A program made the translations under genes and the position numbers. From Thalassospira sp. MCCC 1A03138 (GTDB lineage: Bacteria > Pseudomonadota > Alphaproteobacteria > Rhodospirillales > Thalassospiraceae): a stretch of 64,000 nt of DNA. A model generated the notes under the pieces. That model saw only the letters and a list, made by a program, of their open reading frames with translations. It had not been told where the DNA came from and did not search any database. The stretch spans positions 91,265-155,264 of the forward strand of contig NZ_JFJY01000010.1 in assembly GCF_002115785.1 (NCBI RefSeq), given 5' to 3'. Position 1 is the stretch's first letter, and the number at the start of each line of letters is the position of its first letter. Positions 56,516-64,000 of this stretch are shown here, piece after piece.

Positions 56516-57529
56516 TCAGGCGGAATCCCGTTCGACAATTTCAAATCCGATATCGATACAGTTTTTTTGCAGGGGCTTTTTGTCAATGCGAGCCATCAAG
56601 GCGGTCGCGGCCTGTGATCCCAGATAGGCCCGGTCAACCTGAACCGTTGTTAGGCTTGGCGCGGTGAAAGGTGCAAAATTCTGGTTCCCGAAGCCGATCA
56701 CCGCAATGTCTTCGGGGATGCGCAGATTGCGTGTTTGTGCTTCGATGATGACCCCGTGGGCGAGCAGATCGGAACTGCACATGACGACTCCGTTTCGGAA
56801 ACCCTCATTAATGGCCTTTGCAATCGACGTCCGCCCCAATTCCAGACTGGCCGGGGTATCAAGGCAGATTTCTTTGACCGGATTATTGGTCAATTTTCTG
56901 AAGGTATCGCAAAAAGCGTCCTTGCGTCGCAGAGCGCGTTCATCGGCGGCCGAAATGGCCAACGCATTGCGATAGCCCTTTTTATGGGCGAATTTGGCGG
57001 TTTCTTCGCCAGATTTCGCATGTGAAAAGCCGACACAGGTATCGATCGGCGATTCTGTCATATCCCAGATTTCAACAACCGGAATCCCCGAGCCCAAAAG
57101 CATGCGTTTGCATTTTGCCGAATGATTGATGCCGGTCATCAATATGCCATCGGGGCGGCGGCTTAGCATGGTTGCAAGGACTGATTCTTCTTCTTCCATC
57201 GAAAGGCCGGTTTCAGCGGTCAGAACATGATAGCCATGTCCGCGCATCACCTGAATGAAATGTTTGATGAATTCGGAATAGGCGAAATTGGTGATGGACG
57301 GGATCAGCGCAACAATCAGGTGACTTCGCTTGGATGCCAGGGCCCCGGCGACCATGTTTGGCACATAACCGGTCAGCTCGATCGCGTCTTTGATGCGTTG
57401 GAGTGTCTTTGCCGACACTTTGGATGGGTCGTTAAGGGCACGCGAAACCGTCACCTGCGACACACCGGCAAGTCGCCCGACGGATTCCATCGTCACGGTG
57501 CCCGAATGGTGTTCTTTGTTGTGAGACAT
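56516..57529 (-). CDS. LacI-family repressor of the sugar-acid genes
   Basis: 337 residues from the ATG at 57529, the usual family length. An earlier in-frame ATG at 57601 would add 24 residues but lies inside a strong hairpin. The helix-turn-helix and hinge are clear: TMESVGRLAGVSQVTVSRALNDPSKVS, then VPNMVAGALASKRSH. The ligand domain is periplasmic-binding-protein-like (GILMTGINHS; IAVIGFGNQNFAPF). It is encoded after tctA on the same strand. The most likely operators are the two TGTATGCGCATACA-like palindromes between tctC and the dehydratase. The inducer is probably a sugar acid or its keto-deoxy product. Confidence 0.85.
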   Translation of the reverse strand: MSHNKEHHSGTVTMESVGRLAGVSQVTVSRALNDPSKVSAKTLQRIKDAIELTGYVPNMVAGALASKRSHLIVALIPSITNFAYSEFIKHFIQVMRGHGYHVLTAETGLSMEEEESVLATMLSRRPDGILMTGINHSAKCKRMLLGSGIPVVEIWDMTESPIDTCVGFSHAKSGEETAKFAHKKGYRNALAISAADERALRRKDAFCDTFRKLTNNPVKEICLDTPASLELGRTSIAKAINEGFRNGVVMCSSDLLAHGVIIEAQTRNLRIPEDIAVIGFGNQNFAPFTAPSLTTVQVDRAYLGSQAATALMARIDKKPLQKNCIDIGFEIVERDSA

Positions 57530-57582
57530 TGTGTACGGTGTTTCGTTTTTCGGCAAAACGGTTTCTCTGTTGAAGTCATTTT

Positions 57583-57626
57583 GTGAAGGCGCCCTTGGCA
57601 TCGGCTTGATCCGAGGGCACCTTCAC
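57583..57626 (-). other. Strong hairpin between tctA and the LacI gene
   Basis: GTGAAGGCGCCCTTGG (57583-57598) pairs with CCGAGGGCACCTTCAC (57611-57626): 16 positions with one mismatch and one wobble, and a 12-base loop. No T run on either strand. It may protect the 3' end of the tct message or reduce read-through into the regulator gene. Confidence 0.65.
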
Positions 57627-57659
57627 ATTGGCATCACTGGATGGCAATCGCGTTTTATC

Positions 57660-59165
57660 TTAATTGCCAGATGCCGTCAGGTCCCGTTTCTTTTTGCGAG
57701 AAATTGCAACCGAGAACCAGACGGAAAGTGCAATCAGAATCCACAGCAGAACCGCGATCCAGCTTTTGGTGAAGAAGATCGAGAGTGTGCCAAACGATTC
57801 AATGCTTTTGACGAAATAGATTTCCGCCGACGGGCCAAGGATAAAACCGATGATGAAGGGGGCGATTTCCAATCCGATTTTATGGGCAAAATAGCCAAAC
57901 AGACCGAATATCAGCAATGTCCAGACGTCAAACATCACGCCGTAATTGATCGTGTATGCGCCGACAACACACATCATCAGAATGATCGGGAAAAGGATGT
58001 TTTTCGGGATCATCACCACCTTGGCGATGTGCCGGATGGCAAAGATCATAACGATCAGCATCACGATGTTCGCTGCAAGCATGGCAACAATCATCGCATC
58101 CCAGGTTACCGGGTTGTTACCGATAAACAGGGGGCCGACCTGAATACCCTGTAGGGTGAAAGCACCTATCAGGATTGCAGTTGTGGAATCGCCGGGAATG
58201 CCAAGCGATAACAGGGGAACCAGCGCACCGCCCGTCAGGCCGTTATTGGCACTTTCTGACGCGATGATGCCGGATGGTTCACCTTTGCCAAATCGTTCCG
58301 GATTTTTTGAGAAGTTCTTTTGCTGGCTATAAGCCAGGATCGATGCGGCACTGCCGCCGACACCGGGCAAAATTCCAACAAAAGTCCCAATCCCCGACGA
58401 GCGGATCAGGTTGACGAACTGGCCTTTGAAGACGGAAAAATCGAAACGTTTGCCTTTGCCGATCTTGACCGATGAAAGACCTTTTTCGTCCTTCATGCCA
58501 CTTTCGGCTTCGATCAGGATGGTCGACAGGCCAAAGATCCCGATCAGTACCGGCAGCAGCGAGAAGCCACCTTCAAGGTAATATTCCAGAAATTCAGGTA
58601 CCAGACGCAATTCGCCGTTGCCGCCGCGCGAAATATCGTAGGCGCCGATCAGGCTAAGGAAGATACCAAGCACGCCACTGAAAACGCCAACGAGCATGTT
58701 GCTGCTAAGGGCTGCCATAACGGTCAGCGCAAAGAAGATGATCAGGAATTTTTCAACATATGAAAATTTGATCGCAAAGTCGGCAAGCGCAGGGGCAAAG
58801 AAGAAGAGTGCCGCCAGACTGATAATGCCACCAACAAAGGATGAAATGACAGCAATGCGAAGTGCACGTTCACCTTCGCCTTTTTGCGTCATGGGATAGC
58901 CATCAAATGTGGTGGCAATTGAAGATGGCGTTCCTGGGATATTCAGAAGAATAGCCGGTACAAGCCCACCCGAGATGCCGCCAACATAAAGCCCGAGCAA
59001 AAGGGCCAAGCCATTTTCAAGACCCAGGGAATAGGTTAGGGGTAAACACACCGCGACCGCCATGGTTGCCGTCATTCCGGGGATCGCACCAAAAATGATG
59101 CCGATCACCGTGCCGGACGCAACCAGGGTAAAGAAGAACGGCGTTAAAATGGAAAGAAAATCCAT
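57660..59165 (-). CDS. Tripartite tricarboxylate transporter, large permease TctA
   Basis: 501 residues, about 12 helices. TctA-family marks: GAIPGMTATMAVAVCLPLTYSLG near 28, GGISGGLVPAILLNIPGTPSSIATTFDGYPM near 60, and GALVPLLSLGIPGDSTTAILIGA near 315. It is the main channel of a TTT transporter that imports carboxylates or sugar acids with a periplasmic binding protein. It is 26 bases after tctB in the same operon. The cargo is inferred from the divergent arabinonate-type dehydratase: an aldonate such as L-arabinonate. Confidence 0.93.
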   Translation of the reverse strand: MDFLSILTPFFFTLVASGTVIGIIFGAIPGMTATMAVAVCLPLTYSLGLENGLALLLGLYVGGISGGLVPAILLNIPGTPSSIATTFDGYPMTQKGEGERALRIAVISSFVGGIISLAALFFFAPALADFAIKFSYVEKFLIIFFALTVMAALSSNMLVGVFSGVLGIFLSLIGAYDISRGGNGELRLVPEFLEYYLEGGFSLLPVLIGIFGLSTILIEAESGMKDEKGLSSVKIGKGKRFDFSVFKGQFVNLIRSSGIGTFVGILPGVGGSAASILAYSQQKNFSKNPERFGKGEPSGIIASESANNGLTGGALVPLLSLGIPGDSTTAILIGAFTLQGIQVGPLFIGNNPVTWDAMIVAMLAANIVMLIVMIFAIRHIAKVVMIPKNILFPIILMMCVVGAYTINYGVMFDVWTLLIFGLFGYFAHKIGLEIAPFIIGFILGPSAEIYFVKSIESFGTLSIFFTKSWIAVLLWILIALSVWFSVAISRKKKRDLTASGN

Positions 59166-59191
59166 ATCAAATCTCTCGTGTCGTTCTTGGC

Positions 59192-59617
59192 TTAAGGAAG
59201 CGATATGTTGAAAAGTTCCGACAGCAGGTACCAGACAACGCTTGGTGCTATCAGGGCATTAAGGCCTGCGATCAGCAGGTGCCGTTTATCGCGCTGGTTG
59301 AGGTAAAGCACGCTCATGGCAAACAGGTACGGGATTGAGCAGATATAAAATCCAAGGCCGGTATTCGGATAAAAGTTACCCACCCAAGGCATGGCGATGA
59401 AATAAAGTACGGTACCGGCAAGGGTTCCGAAAAAACGCATATGGTCGATCTTGGCCGGCCACCAAGGTGTTGAACCAATCGTTGCCAAAATCGCGCGGCT
59501 GCGCGTTGCCAGTATCGCAGCCAGTAATATGCCAAGCACAATGGCAACGATGGTCGGAAATACAGTGTGCGATGTATCGAAATCAATGGACACTGATAAA
59601 AGCGTTTCCAGTGACAT
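59192..59617 (-). CDS. Tripartite tricarboxylate transporter, small permease TctB
   Basis: 141 residues, four predicted helices: HTVFPTIVAIVLGILLAAIL; HMRFFGTLAGTVLYFIAMPW; LGFYICSIPYLFAMSVLYL; LLIAGLNALIAPSVVWYLL. Size, topology and position between the binding protein and TctA identify it as the poorly conserved TctB subunit. A hairpin in the 163-base gap from tctC probably keeps its expression below that of the binding protein. Confidence 0.85.
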   Translation of the reverse strand: MSLETLLSVSIDFDTSHTVFPTIVAIVLGILLAAILATRSRAILATIGSTPWWPAKIDHMRFFGTLAGTVLYFIAMPWVGNFYPNTGLGFYICSIPYLFAMSVLYLNQRDKRHLLIAGLNALIAPSVVWYLLSELFNISLP

Positions 59618-59740
59618 GATGTCTCTCCTTACTTATCCCGTACTTCGAGCCAGGCGGAAAAAAGTCATCTGCTTAAGGCGCCGAAAGTATTTGCCGGGAT
59701 AGTCCTTATCGGTCGATTTAGCCGGGAATAATGCCAAAGT

Positions 59741-59775
59741 TCCTGTTGGCCTGGTTATGAGCCAGGCCAACAGGA
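59741..59775 (-). terminator. Perfect hairpin between tctC and tctB (attenuator)
   Basis: TCCTGTTGGCCTGG and CCAGGCCAACAGGA form a perfect 14-bp stem with a 7-base loop just after the binding-protein stop. On the minus strand ACTTTGG follows, so the T run is short. Such hairpins commonly give more binding protein than permease. Confidence 0.75.
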
Positions 59776-59780
59776 GATGG

Positions 59781-60827
59781 TTACTGCGTCGAAATCGAGG
59801 AGATGATTTTGCGAATGGTTTCGCTTTTATCTTTGAGATAGGCAGACGCTTCTTTCGATGGCAGGAAGTTCGGAATGAAGAAGGAATTCTTCTGGGTTTC
59901 CTGAATTTTGCCTTCGGCATAAATTTCGGTAAGGGCATTATCGATGGTTTCGATAATTGCCGGATCCATGTCTTTGTTAAAGAGGAAGAAGAACTCTTTA
60001 TCAAAGGTAAAGTCGTTCGTGCCGTCCATCGTGACGCTGACATTTGGCGTGGTATAGCCCAGCAGTTCTTCGCTGGTGGTGTTGCCCATGCCTTCCGGGT
60101 TTGCCTGTTTGATGGTTTTTTCACGGGCGGTTACCCAGATGAAACGCATCGCTTTCTGGTCGTCCTGCGGAAGCTGGGTGAATTGTTCGTTTGCCTGGAC
60201 TGAGCCGTTGATCACATCAGCCTGACGGTCAAACAGAAGCTGGTTCTTATCTGCCTGTGAACCGGTATTGACGGCCACGATGTTTTCTTCAGCGCCCGGA
60301 TACATGATTTTTGCCGCGTTTTTCATCGCAGAAAGACCGATTTCCGAAACGCCACCGGCCTGAATGGCGACACGAATGCGCTGTCCGGCGGCCGCCGCAG
60401 CAAAGACGTCTTCCATTGACCTGAACGGAGAGTCTTTTGCGACAAGGTATGCGTTGCCCGGATTGATTGAGACGGTGGCACCGACATTGTATTTTTCAAA
60501 AATATCGTCATAGCCGCGCACGCCATAAAGGTTGCCCATATAGGCACCATCATGGAACATCATAAGCGTTGTGCCACGTGAATCGCGATCAAGTGCCTTG
60601 AAGGCTTCGCTTACGCCGACGGCATCGACCTTGACGTTGATATCAAGTTTTTTCGAGAGTGCCTCGGCAATGATTGCGCTGTTCTGATAGGTGTCGCCGC
60701 CTGTTGACTTAGAGCCGATGACCAGTCGAACGTTGCTTGGCAGGTCGGCTGCGGTGGCAATAATCGGTGTTGCAACCATGGCTGCAAGCCCGACGGCAGT
60801 GGCGAGGGTTTTGAAAAGTCCGGTCAT
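59781..60827 (-). CDS. Tripartite tricarboxylate transporter substrate-binding protein (TctC/Bug)
   Basis: 348 residues, ATG preceded by GGGAGGAAACA. Signal peptide: LFKTLATAVGLAAMVATPIIATAA. The mature protein shows TctC-like features (VRLVIGSKSTGGDTYQNSAIIAEALSKKL; FRSMEDVFAAAAAGQRIRVA; ADVINGSVQANEQFTQLP). The usual Bug ligand loop is altered, as in sugar-acid-type members. It captures the substrate in the periplasm for TctAB. It is the first gene of its operon, divergent from a dehydratase, and its promoter carries an operator-like palindrome. Confidence 0.88.
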   Translation of the reverse strand: MTGLFKTLATAVGLAAMVATPIIATAADLPSNVRLVIGSKSTGGDTYQNSAIIAEALSKKLDINVKVDAVGVSEAFKALDRDSRGTTLMMFHDGAYMGNLYGVRGYDDIFEKYNVGATVSINPGNAYLVAKDSPFRSMEDVFAAAAAGQRIRVAIQAGGVSEIGLSAMKNAAKIMYPGAEENIVAVNTGSQADKNQLLFDRQADVINGSVQANEQFTQLPQDDQKAMRFIWVTAREKTIKQANPEGMGNTTSEELLGYTTPNVSVTMDGTNDFTFDKEFFFLFNKDMDPAIIETIDNALTEIYAEGKIQETQKNSFFIPNFLPSKEASAYLKDKSETIRKIISSISTQ

Positions 60828-60954
60828 TGTTTCCTCCCGAATGACGCGATCCTGAATAGGGGCTCCTTGCCCGTAATGCCCGGTCGGGGTGGTTCCCGAT
60901 GGGCCTGCGCTTTGCTTGTTCTTGTTATTGCTGCCTGTAAATTTTCAGACAATA

Positions 60955-60968
60955 TGAAAGCGCATACA
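60955..60968. promoter_or_regulatory. LacI-type operator near the tctC promoter
   Basis: TGAAAGCGCATACA agrees at 12 of 14 positions with the perfect palindrome at 61076-61089. It lies just downstream of the -10 of the tctC promoter, where a bound repressor would block initiation. Confidence 0.65.
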
Positions 60969-60972
60969 TAAT

Positions 60973-61001
60973 TTCATACAAGTCGATTTAACTTCTGTCA
61001 A
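60973..61001 (-). promoter_or_regulatory. Sigma-70 promoter of the tct operon
   Basis: Minus strand TTGACA (61001-60996), 17-base spacer, TATGAA (60978-60973). A consensus -35 with optimal spacing, about 150 bases before the tctC start. Confidence 0.65.
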
Positions 61002-61060
61002 TCCCGGAATCTATGGTCTTTTCTTCAAGGGTTCCAAAGGTAAAATACATGTAAGATAAC

Positions 61061-61089
61061 TTGACAACGTTGATGTGTATGCGCATACA
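61061..61089 (+). promoter_or_regulatory. Sigma-70 promoter of the dehydratase operon
   Basis: TTGACA (61061-61066), 17-base spacer, CATACA (61084-61089). The -10 element lies inside the palindromic operator, so repressor and RNA polymerase would compete. Confidence 0.65.
61076..61089. promoter_or_regulatory. LacI-type operator, perfect palindrome
   Basis: TGTATGC|GCATACA is a perfect 14-base palindrome with the central CG common to LacI-family sites. It is centred 121 bases from the related site at 60955-60968, allowing looping across the divergent promoters. Confidence 0.75.
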
Positions 61090-61173
61090 TGCCATCATAA
61101 ATGAAATCGCATTGTTCTGTCGGGTTTGCATGTGCATAGTCACCCGGTAGGGCGGATACACGGGAGGAACGCC

Positions 61174-62919
61174 ATGTCCGAAAAGCAAAAAAAATCTGCC
61201 GAAGACCTTAGAAGTGCGCGATGGTTCGCGCCCGACGATCTGCGTTCGTTCGGTCATCGTTCACGTCTGATGCAGATGGGTCTTGATCCGGAAGACTGGA
61301 CAGGCCGCCCGGTCATCGGGATTCTTAATACCTGGTCGGAATTGAACCCGTGCCACGCGCATTTCCGCGAACGTTCGGGGGATGTCAAAAAAGGCGTGCA
61401 TCAGGCGGGTGGTTTTCCGGTCGAACTTCCGGCGATTTCGGTTGATGAGTCTTTCACCAAGCCAACATCGATGCTGTATCGCAACCTGCTGGCGATGGAG
61501 ACGGAAGAGCTGATCCGCTCCCACCCGCTGGATGGTGTGGTTTTGATGGGCGGTTGCGACAAAACCACACCGGGTCTTGTGATGGGGGCGATTTCGGCCG
61601 GTGTGCCGATGATCTATCTTCCGGCCGGGCCAATGTTGCGCGGGAATTATGCCGGTAAAATCCTGGGTTCAGGGTCGGATGCCTGGAAATACTGGGATGA
61701 ACGCCGTGCCGGTAACATCAGTGACGAGGAATGGGTCGGTGTCGAAGGTGGCATTGCGCGTTCATACGGTCACTGCATGACCATGGGCACCGCATCGACC
61801 ATGACCGCGATTGCCGAGGCCATGGGGCTTTGCCTTCCCGGCGCATCGTCGATCCCGGCACCGGATGCCGGTCATATCCGCATGTCGACCCAGTGTGGCC
61901 GTCGCATCGTTGATATGGTCTGGGAAGATCTGACGCCCGAAAAAATCGTCACCCCGGCATCGGTTCGTAACTCTGCTGTTGTTGCCATGGCAACCGGCTG
62001 TTCGACCAATGCGGTGGTGCATCTTCTGGCGATGGCGCGCCGGGCCAGCATCAAGCTTGATCTTGATGACCTTGACGCACTTGGCCGCACCACGCCGCTG
62101 ATTGCCAATATTCGCCCGTCAGGCAAGGGCGATTACCTGATGGAAGATTTCTTCTATGCTGGTGGTTTGCGCGCGCTGATGGCGGAGCTTGGCGATAAGC
62201 TTGATACAAGTGTTACGACGGTTACCGGCAAGACTCTCGGCGAAACGCTTGAGGGTGCGACTGTCTATAATGACGATGTCATTCGTCCGCTGTGCAACCC
62301 GGTCTATCACGAAGGATCACTTGCGGTTCTGCGTGGCAATCTGTGCCCGGACGGGGCGGTGATCAAACCGGCTGCCTGTGATGAACGGTTCCGCAATCAT
62401 CAGGGTCCTGCCTTGGTGTTTGACAGCTATCCGGAAATGAAAAAGGCGGTTGATGATGAAAATCTCGATATCACGCCCGACCATGTGATGGTTTTGCGCA
62501 ATGCCGGGCCGCTTGGCGGGCCAGGTTTCCCCGAGTGGGGGATGCTGCCAATTCCCAAGGCGCTGATCAAGCAGGGGCATCGCGACATGCTGCGCATTTC
62601 GGATGCACGTATGTCGGGCACGTCTTATGGGGCCTGTGTGCTTCATGTTGCACCTGAAAGCTATATCGGCGGGCCGCTGGCACTTTTGAAAACCGGCGAT
62701 ATCGTCAAGCTTGATCTTGATAACCGTCGTCTGGACATGCTGGTGGATGAAGACGAACTCGAACGTCGTCGTGCGGCATGGCAAAAGCCCGAGGATCGCT
62801 ATCAGCGCGGTTATGGCTGGATGTTTGGCAAGCACGTCACCCAGGCAAACGAAGGTTGCGATTTCGACTTCCTATCGCCCGATTTCGGCAAAACCGCGGG
62901 CGAGCCGGATATCTTCTGA
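61174..62919 (+). CDS. IlvD/Edd-family dehydratase, L-arabinonate dehydratase type
   Basis: 581 residues from the ATG at 61174, preceded by GGGAGGAA. Strong resemblance to pentonate dehydratases: LRSARWFAPDDLRSFGHRSR at the N-terminus, ILNTWSELNPCHAHF, VLMGGCDKTTPGLVMGAISAG near 130 (the iron-sulfur Cys), YLPAGPMLRGNYAGK, and SYGHCMTMGTASTM with a further cluster Cys. It dehydrates an aldonate such as L-arabinonate to the 2-keto-3-deoxy acid in the cytoplasm using a [2Fe-2S] cluster. Xylonate or fuconate dehydratase activities are close alternatives. It heads an operon with a DapA-family enzyme and an aldehyde dehydrogenase, as in the oxidative pentose route. Confidence 0.85.
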   Translation: MSEKQKKSAEDLRSARWFAPDDLRSFGHRSRLMQMGLDPEDWTGRPVIGILNTWSELNPCHAHFRERSGDVKKGVHQAGGFPVELPAISVDESFTKPTSMLYRNLLAMETEELIRSHPLDGVVLMGGCDKTTPGLVMGAISAGVPMIYLPAGPMLRGNYAGKILGSGSDAWKYWDERRAGNISDEEWVGVEGGIARSYGHCMTMGTASTMTAIAEAMGLCLPGASSIPAPDAGHIRMSTQCGRRIVDMVWEDLTPEKIVTPASVRNSAVVAMATGCSTNAVVHLLAMARRASIKLDLDDLDALGRTTPLIANIRPSGKGDYLMEDFFYAGGLRALMAELGDKLDTSVTTVTGKTLGETLEGATVYNDDVIRPLCNPVYHEGSLAVLRGNLCPDGAVIKPAACDERFRNHQGPALVFDSYPEMKKAVDDENLDITPDHVMVLRNAGPLGGPGFPEWGMLPIPKALIKQGHRDMLRISDARMSGTSYGACVLHVAPESYIGGPLALLKTGDIVKLDLDNRRLDMLVDEDELERRRAAWQKPEDRYQRGYGWMFGKHVTQANEGCDFDFLSPDFGKTAGEPDIF

Positions 62920-62997
62920 TCCGGCGATGATCGACTGATGACAGACAGGTGGTGCACCCATCGCGCCACTATCAACAGAATTCAGGGACTTTGACCA

Positions 62998-63909
62998 ATG
63001 GCACTTTCCAAAGCCGATTTGCGTGGCGTGCTGTCCGGTATTTCCGGCATTCTTGTGACGCCTTATGATGAAAACGACGATGTTGCGCCGAAAAAGCTTT
63101 CGCCGATTATTGATCGTGCGCTGACTGCGGGGGTTCATTTCCCGGTCGTAAACGGCAATACCGGCGAATTTTATGCCCTGACCACGGACGAGGCCATTAC
63201 CATGGCCAGATCGGTTGCCGAAATGCTTGACGGTCGTGCGCCGATGCTGGCCGGGGTTGGTCGCGGCATTCGTGATGCGGTTGCACTGGCAAAGGCATCG
63301 GCAGAGGCCGGTGCCGAGGCGCTTATGATCCATCAACCACCAGATCCCTTTGTCGCGCCGCGTGGTGTTGTCGACTATCTTAAACGCATTGCCGATGCAT
63401 CGGATGGTTTGCCGATGATGCTGTATCTTCGCAACGATACGATTGGCACCAAGGCGATTGCCGATCTATGTGCTGTTGAAGGTGTTGCCGGTGTCAAATG
63501 GGCGACGCCAAATCCGATGAAGCTGGCCGAGGCGATTTCAGCATGCGATCCGGAGATCGTGTGGGTTGGCGGTTTGGCCGAGGTTTGGGCGCCGACTTTC
63601 TATGCGGTTGGCGCGCGCGGCTTTACATCGGGTCTGATCAATGTGTGGCCGGAACGTTCGATGGCGATCCATGCGGCCCTTGAAGGCGGCGATTACGAAA
63701 CCGCTCGCAAACTGATTTCGGAAATGCGGGCATTTGAAGATGTCCGGTCCGAGGAAATGAATGGTACCAATGTGACCGGGGTTAAATCCGCGTTGCAGCT
63801 TCTGGGCAATGATTGCGGTCCGACCCGTCCGCCATCAGCCTGGCCACTGACGCCTGCGCAGCATGACAAGCTTGTCGGTTTCATGCGCGAAAACAAACTT
63901 GTGAAATAA
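62998..63909 (+). CDS. DapA-family 2-keto-3-deoxy-sugar-acid dehydratase/aldolase
   Basis: 303 residues. TIM-barrel family I protein: GISGILVTPYDENDDV at the start, FPVVNGNTGEFYALT near 43, MMLYLRND near 140 (the YxR region) and the Schiff-base lysine in VAGVKWATPN near 165. In this operon, between an arabinonate-type dehydratase and an aldehyde dehydrogenase, it most likely converts 2-keto-3-deoxy-pentonate to 2-oxoglutarate semialdehyde. Aldol cleavage to pyruvate and glycolaldehyde is the alternative, but the aldehyde dehydrogenase start favours the first. Confidence 0.8.
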   Translation: MALSKADLRGVLSGISGILVTPYDENDDVAPKKLSPIIDRALTAGVHFPVVNGNTGEFYALTTDEAITMARSVAEMLDGRAPMLAGVGRGIRDAVALAKASAEAGAEALMIHQPPDPFVAPRGVVDYLKRIADASDGLPMMLYLRNDTIGTKAIADLCAVEGVAGVKWATPNPMKLAEAISACDPEIVWVGGLAEVWAPTFYAVGARGFTSGLINVWPERSMAIHAALEGGDYETARKLISEMRAFEDVRSEEMNGTNVTGVKSALQLLGNDCGPTRPPSAWPLTPAQHDKLVGFMRENKLVK

Positions 63910-63942
63910 GCGCCGGGATATCCCAGCGCAAAGGAGGCACCA

Positions 63943-64000
63943 ATGTCCTATAAACTGACAGGAAAACACCTGATTGCCGGCGAATGGGTCGCAGGCGAGC
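63943..64000 (+). CDS. Aldehyde dehydrogenase, probably 2-oxoglutarate semialdehyde dehydrogenase (start only)
   Basis: Only 19 codons are inside the window. ATG at 63943 follows a perfect AAGGAGG. The peptide MSYKLTGKHLIAGEWVAGE is a typical aldehyde dehydrogenase N-terminus. In the pentonate operon it would oxidise 2-oxoglutarate semialdehyde to 2-oxoglutarate with NAD(P)+. The rest is off the right edge. Confidence 0.75.
   Translation, partial: MSYKLTGKHLIAGEWVAGE

Larger units (their letters stand above)
60828..61173. other. Divergent regulatory gap (346 bases)
   Basis: No gene is supported. The gap contains both divergent promoters and both LacI-type operators listed separately. The leader in front of tctC is about 145 bases and the dehydratase leader about 80 bases. 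Further structure was not seen. Confidence 0.7.

Noticed and set aside
57530..57601. Upstream ATG at 57601 for the LacI gene
   Set aside because: It sits in the loop of a 16-bp hairpin, lacks a ribosome site, and gives an N-terminal tail not seen before the usual LacI helix-turn-helix; kept only as an alternative.
59633..60124. A 163-codon minus-strand frame across the tctC-tctB gap
   Set aside because: It overlaps tctC in another frame and contains the attenuator hairpin; composition is Lys/Arg/Pro-rich shadow sequence.
1..64000. Mobile elements, CRISPR arrays and tRNA or rRNA genes
   Set aside because: No transposase or integrase domains, no spaced direct repeats and no cloverleaf-like or rRNA-like sequence were recognised on either strand.

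Overview
The window looks like a chromosomal segment of a marine alphaproteobacterium, most probably Thalassospira (Rhodospirillales). The pointers are the gene repertoire (TTT, TAXI and OFA transporters, a soluble NAD-linked formate dehydrogenase, sugar-acid catabolism), mid-50s GC judged by eye, and above all a hybrid NRPS-PKS whose domain order fits thalassospiramides, lipopeptides known from Thalassospira and Tistrella. The assignment rests on reading proteins and motifs; no database search was run. No tRNA, rRNA, IS element, integrase or CRISPR array was seen.

Region 1 (1-9350): a truncated PLP-dependent ammonia-lyase-like gene; an orphan TAXI-type binding protein; a tightly overlapping minus-strand operon (TTG-started sensor-like membrane protein, MFS permease with an N-terminal sensor/HAMP module, ABC-type periplasmic binding protein, GNAT acetyltransferase); and a plus-strand group in which two DUF697 membrane proteins flank a small membrane protein and an SPFH protein, closed by a terminator.

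Region 2 (9385-35840): a phosphopantetheinyl transferase converging on a 25.5-kb minus-strand assembly-line operon of three genes. Read in biosynthetic order it is C-A-T-KS-AT-T / docking-C-A(Val)-T-C-A(Ser)-T-KS-DH-KR-T-T-C-A(Ile/Val)-T-C / A[MT]-T-TE. The Ser plus malonate unit with KR and DH should give an alpha,beta-unsaturated gamma-amino acid, the protease-reactive unit of thalassospiramides. A single AT and a single KR have to serve two KS domains.

Region 3 (36005-43620): a LysR regulator divergent from methylmalonate-semialdehyde dehydrogenase, with inverted-repeat operators between them. An iron-uptake locus follows: a YddA/SbmA-type ABC transporter, an FhuF-like siderophore-iron reductase and a TonB-dependent receptor, with two Fur-box-like sites.

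Region 4 (43735-56509): C1 metabolism. An NtrC-type regulator and its Cache/HAMP histidine kinase precede an oxalate/formate-family MFS transporter that has a well matched sigma-54 promoter and two identical palindromes upstream. Then come a LysR regulator and the formate dehydrogenase operon fdsG-fdsB-fdsA-fdsD-fdhD. Several strong RNA hairpins lie between genes.

Region 5 (56516-64000): sugar-acid use. A LacI-family regulator and a tripartite tricarboxylate-type transporter (tctCBA order of transcription) are divergent from an L-arabinonate-type dehydratase, a DapA-family enzyme and the start of an aldehyde dehydrogenase. The divergent region carries two back-to-back promoters, each with a TGTATGCGCATACA-type operator, so LacI-type control of both arms is likely.
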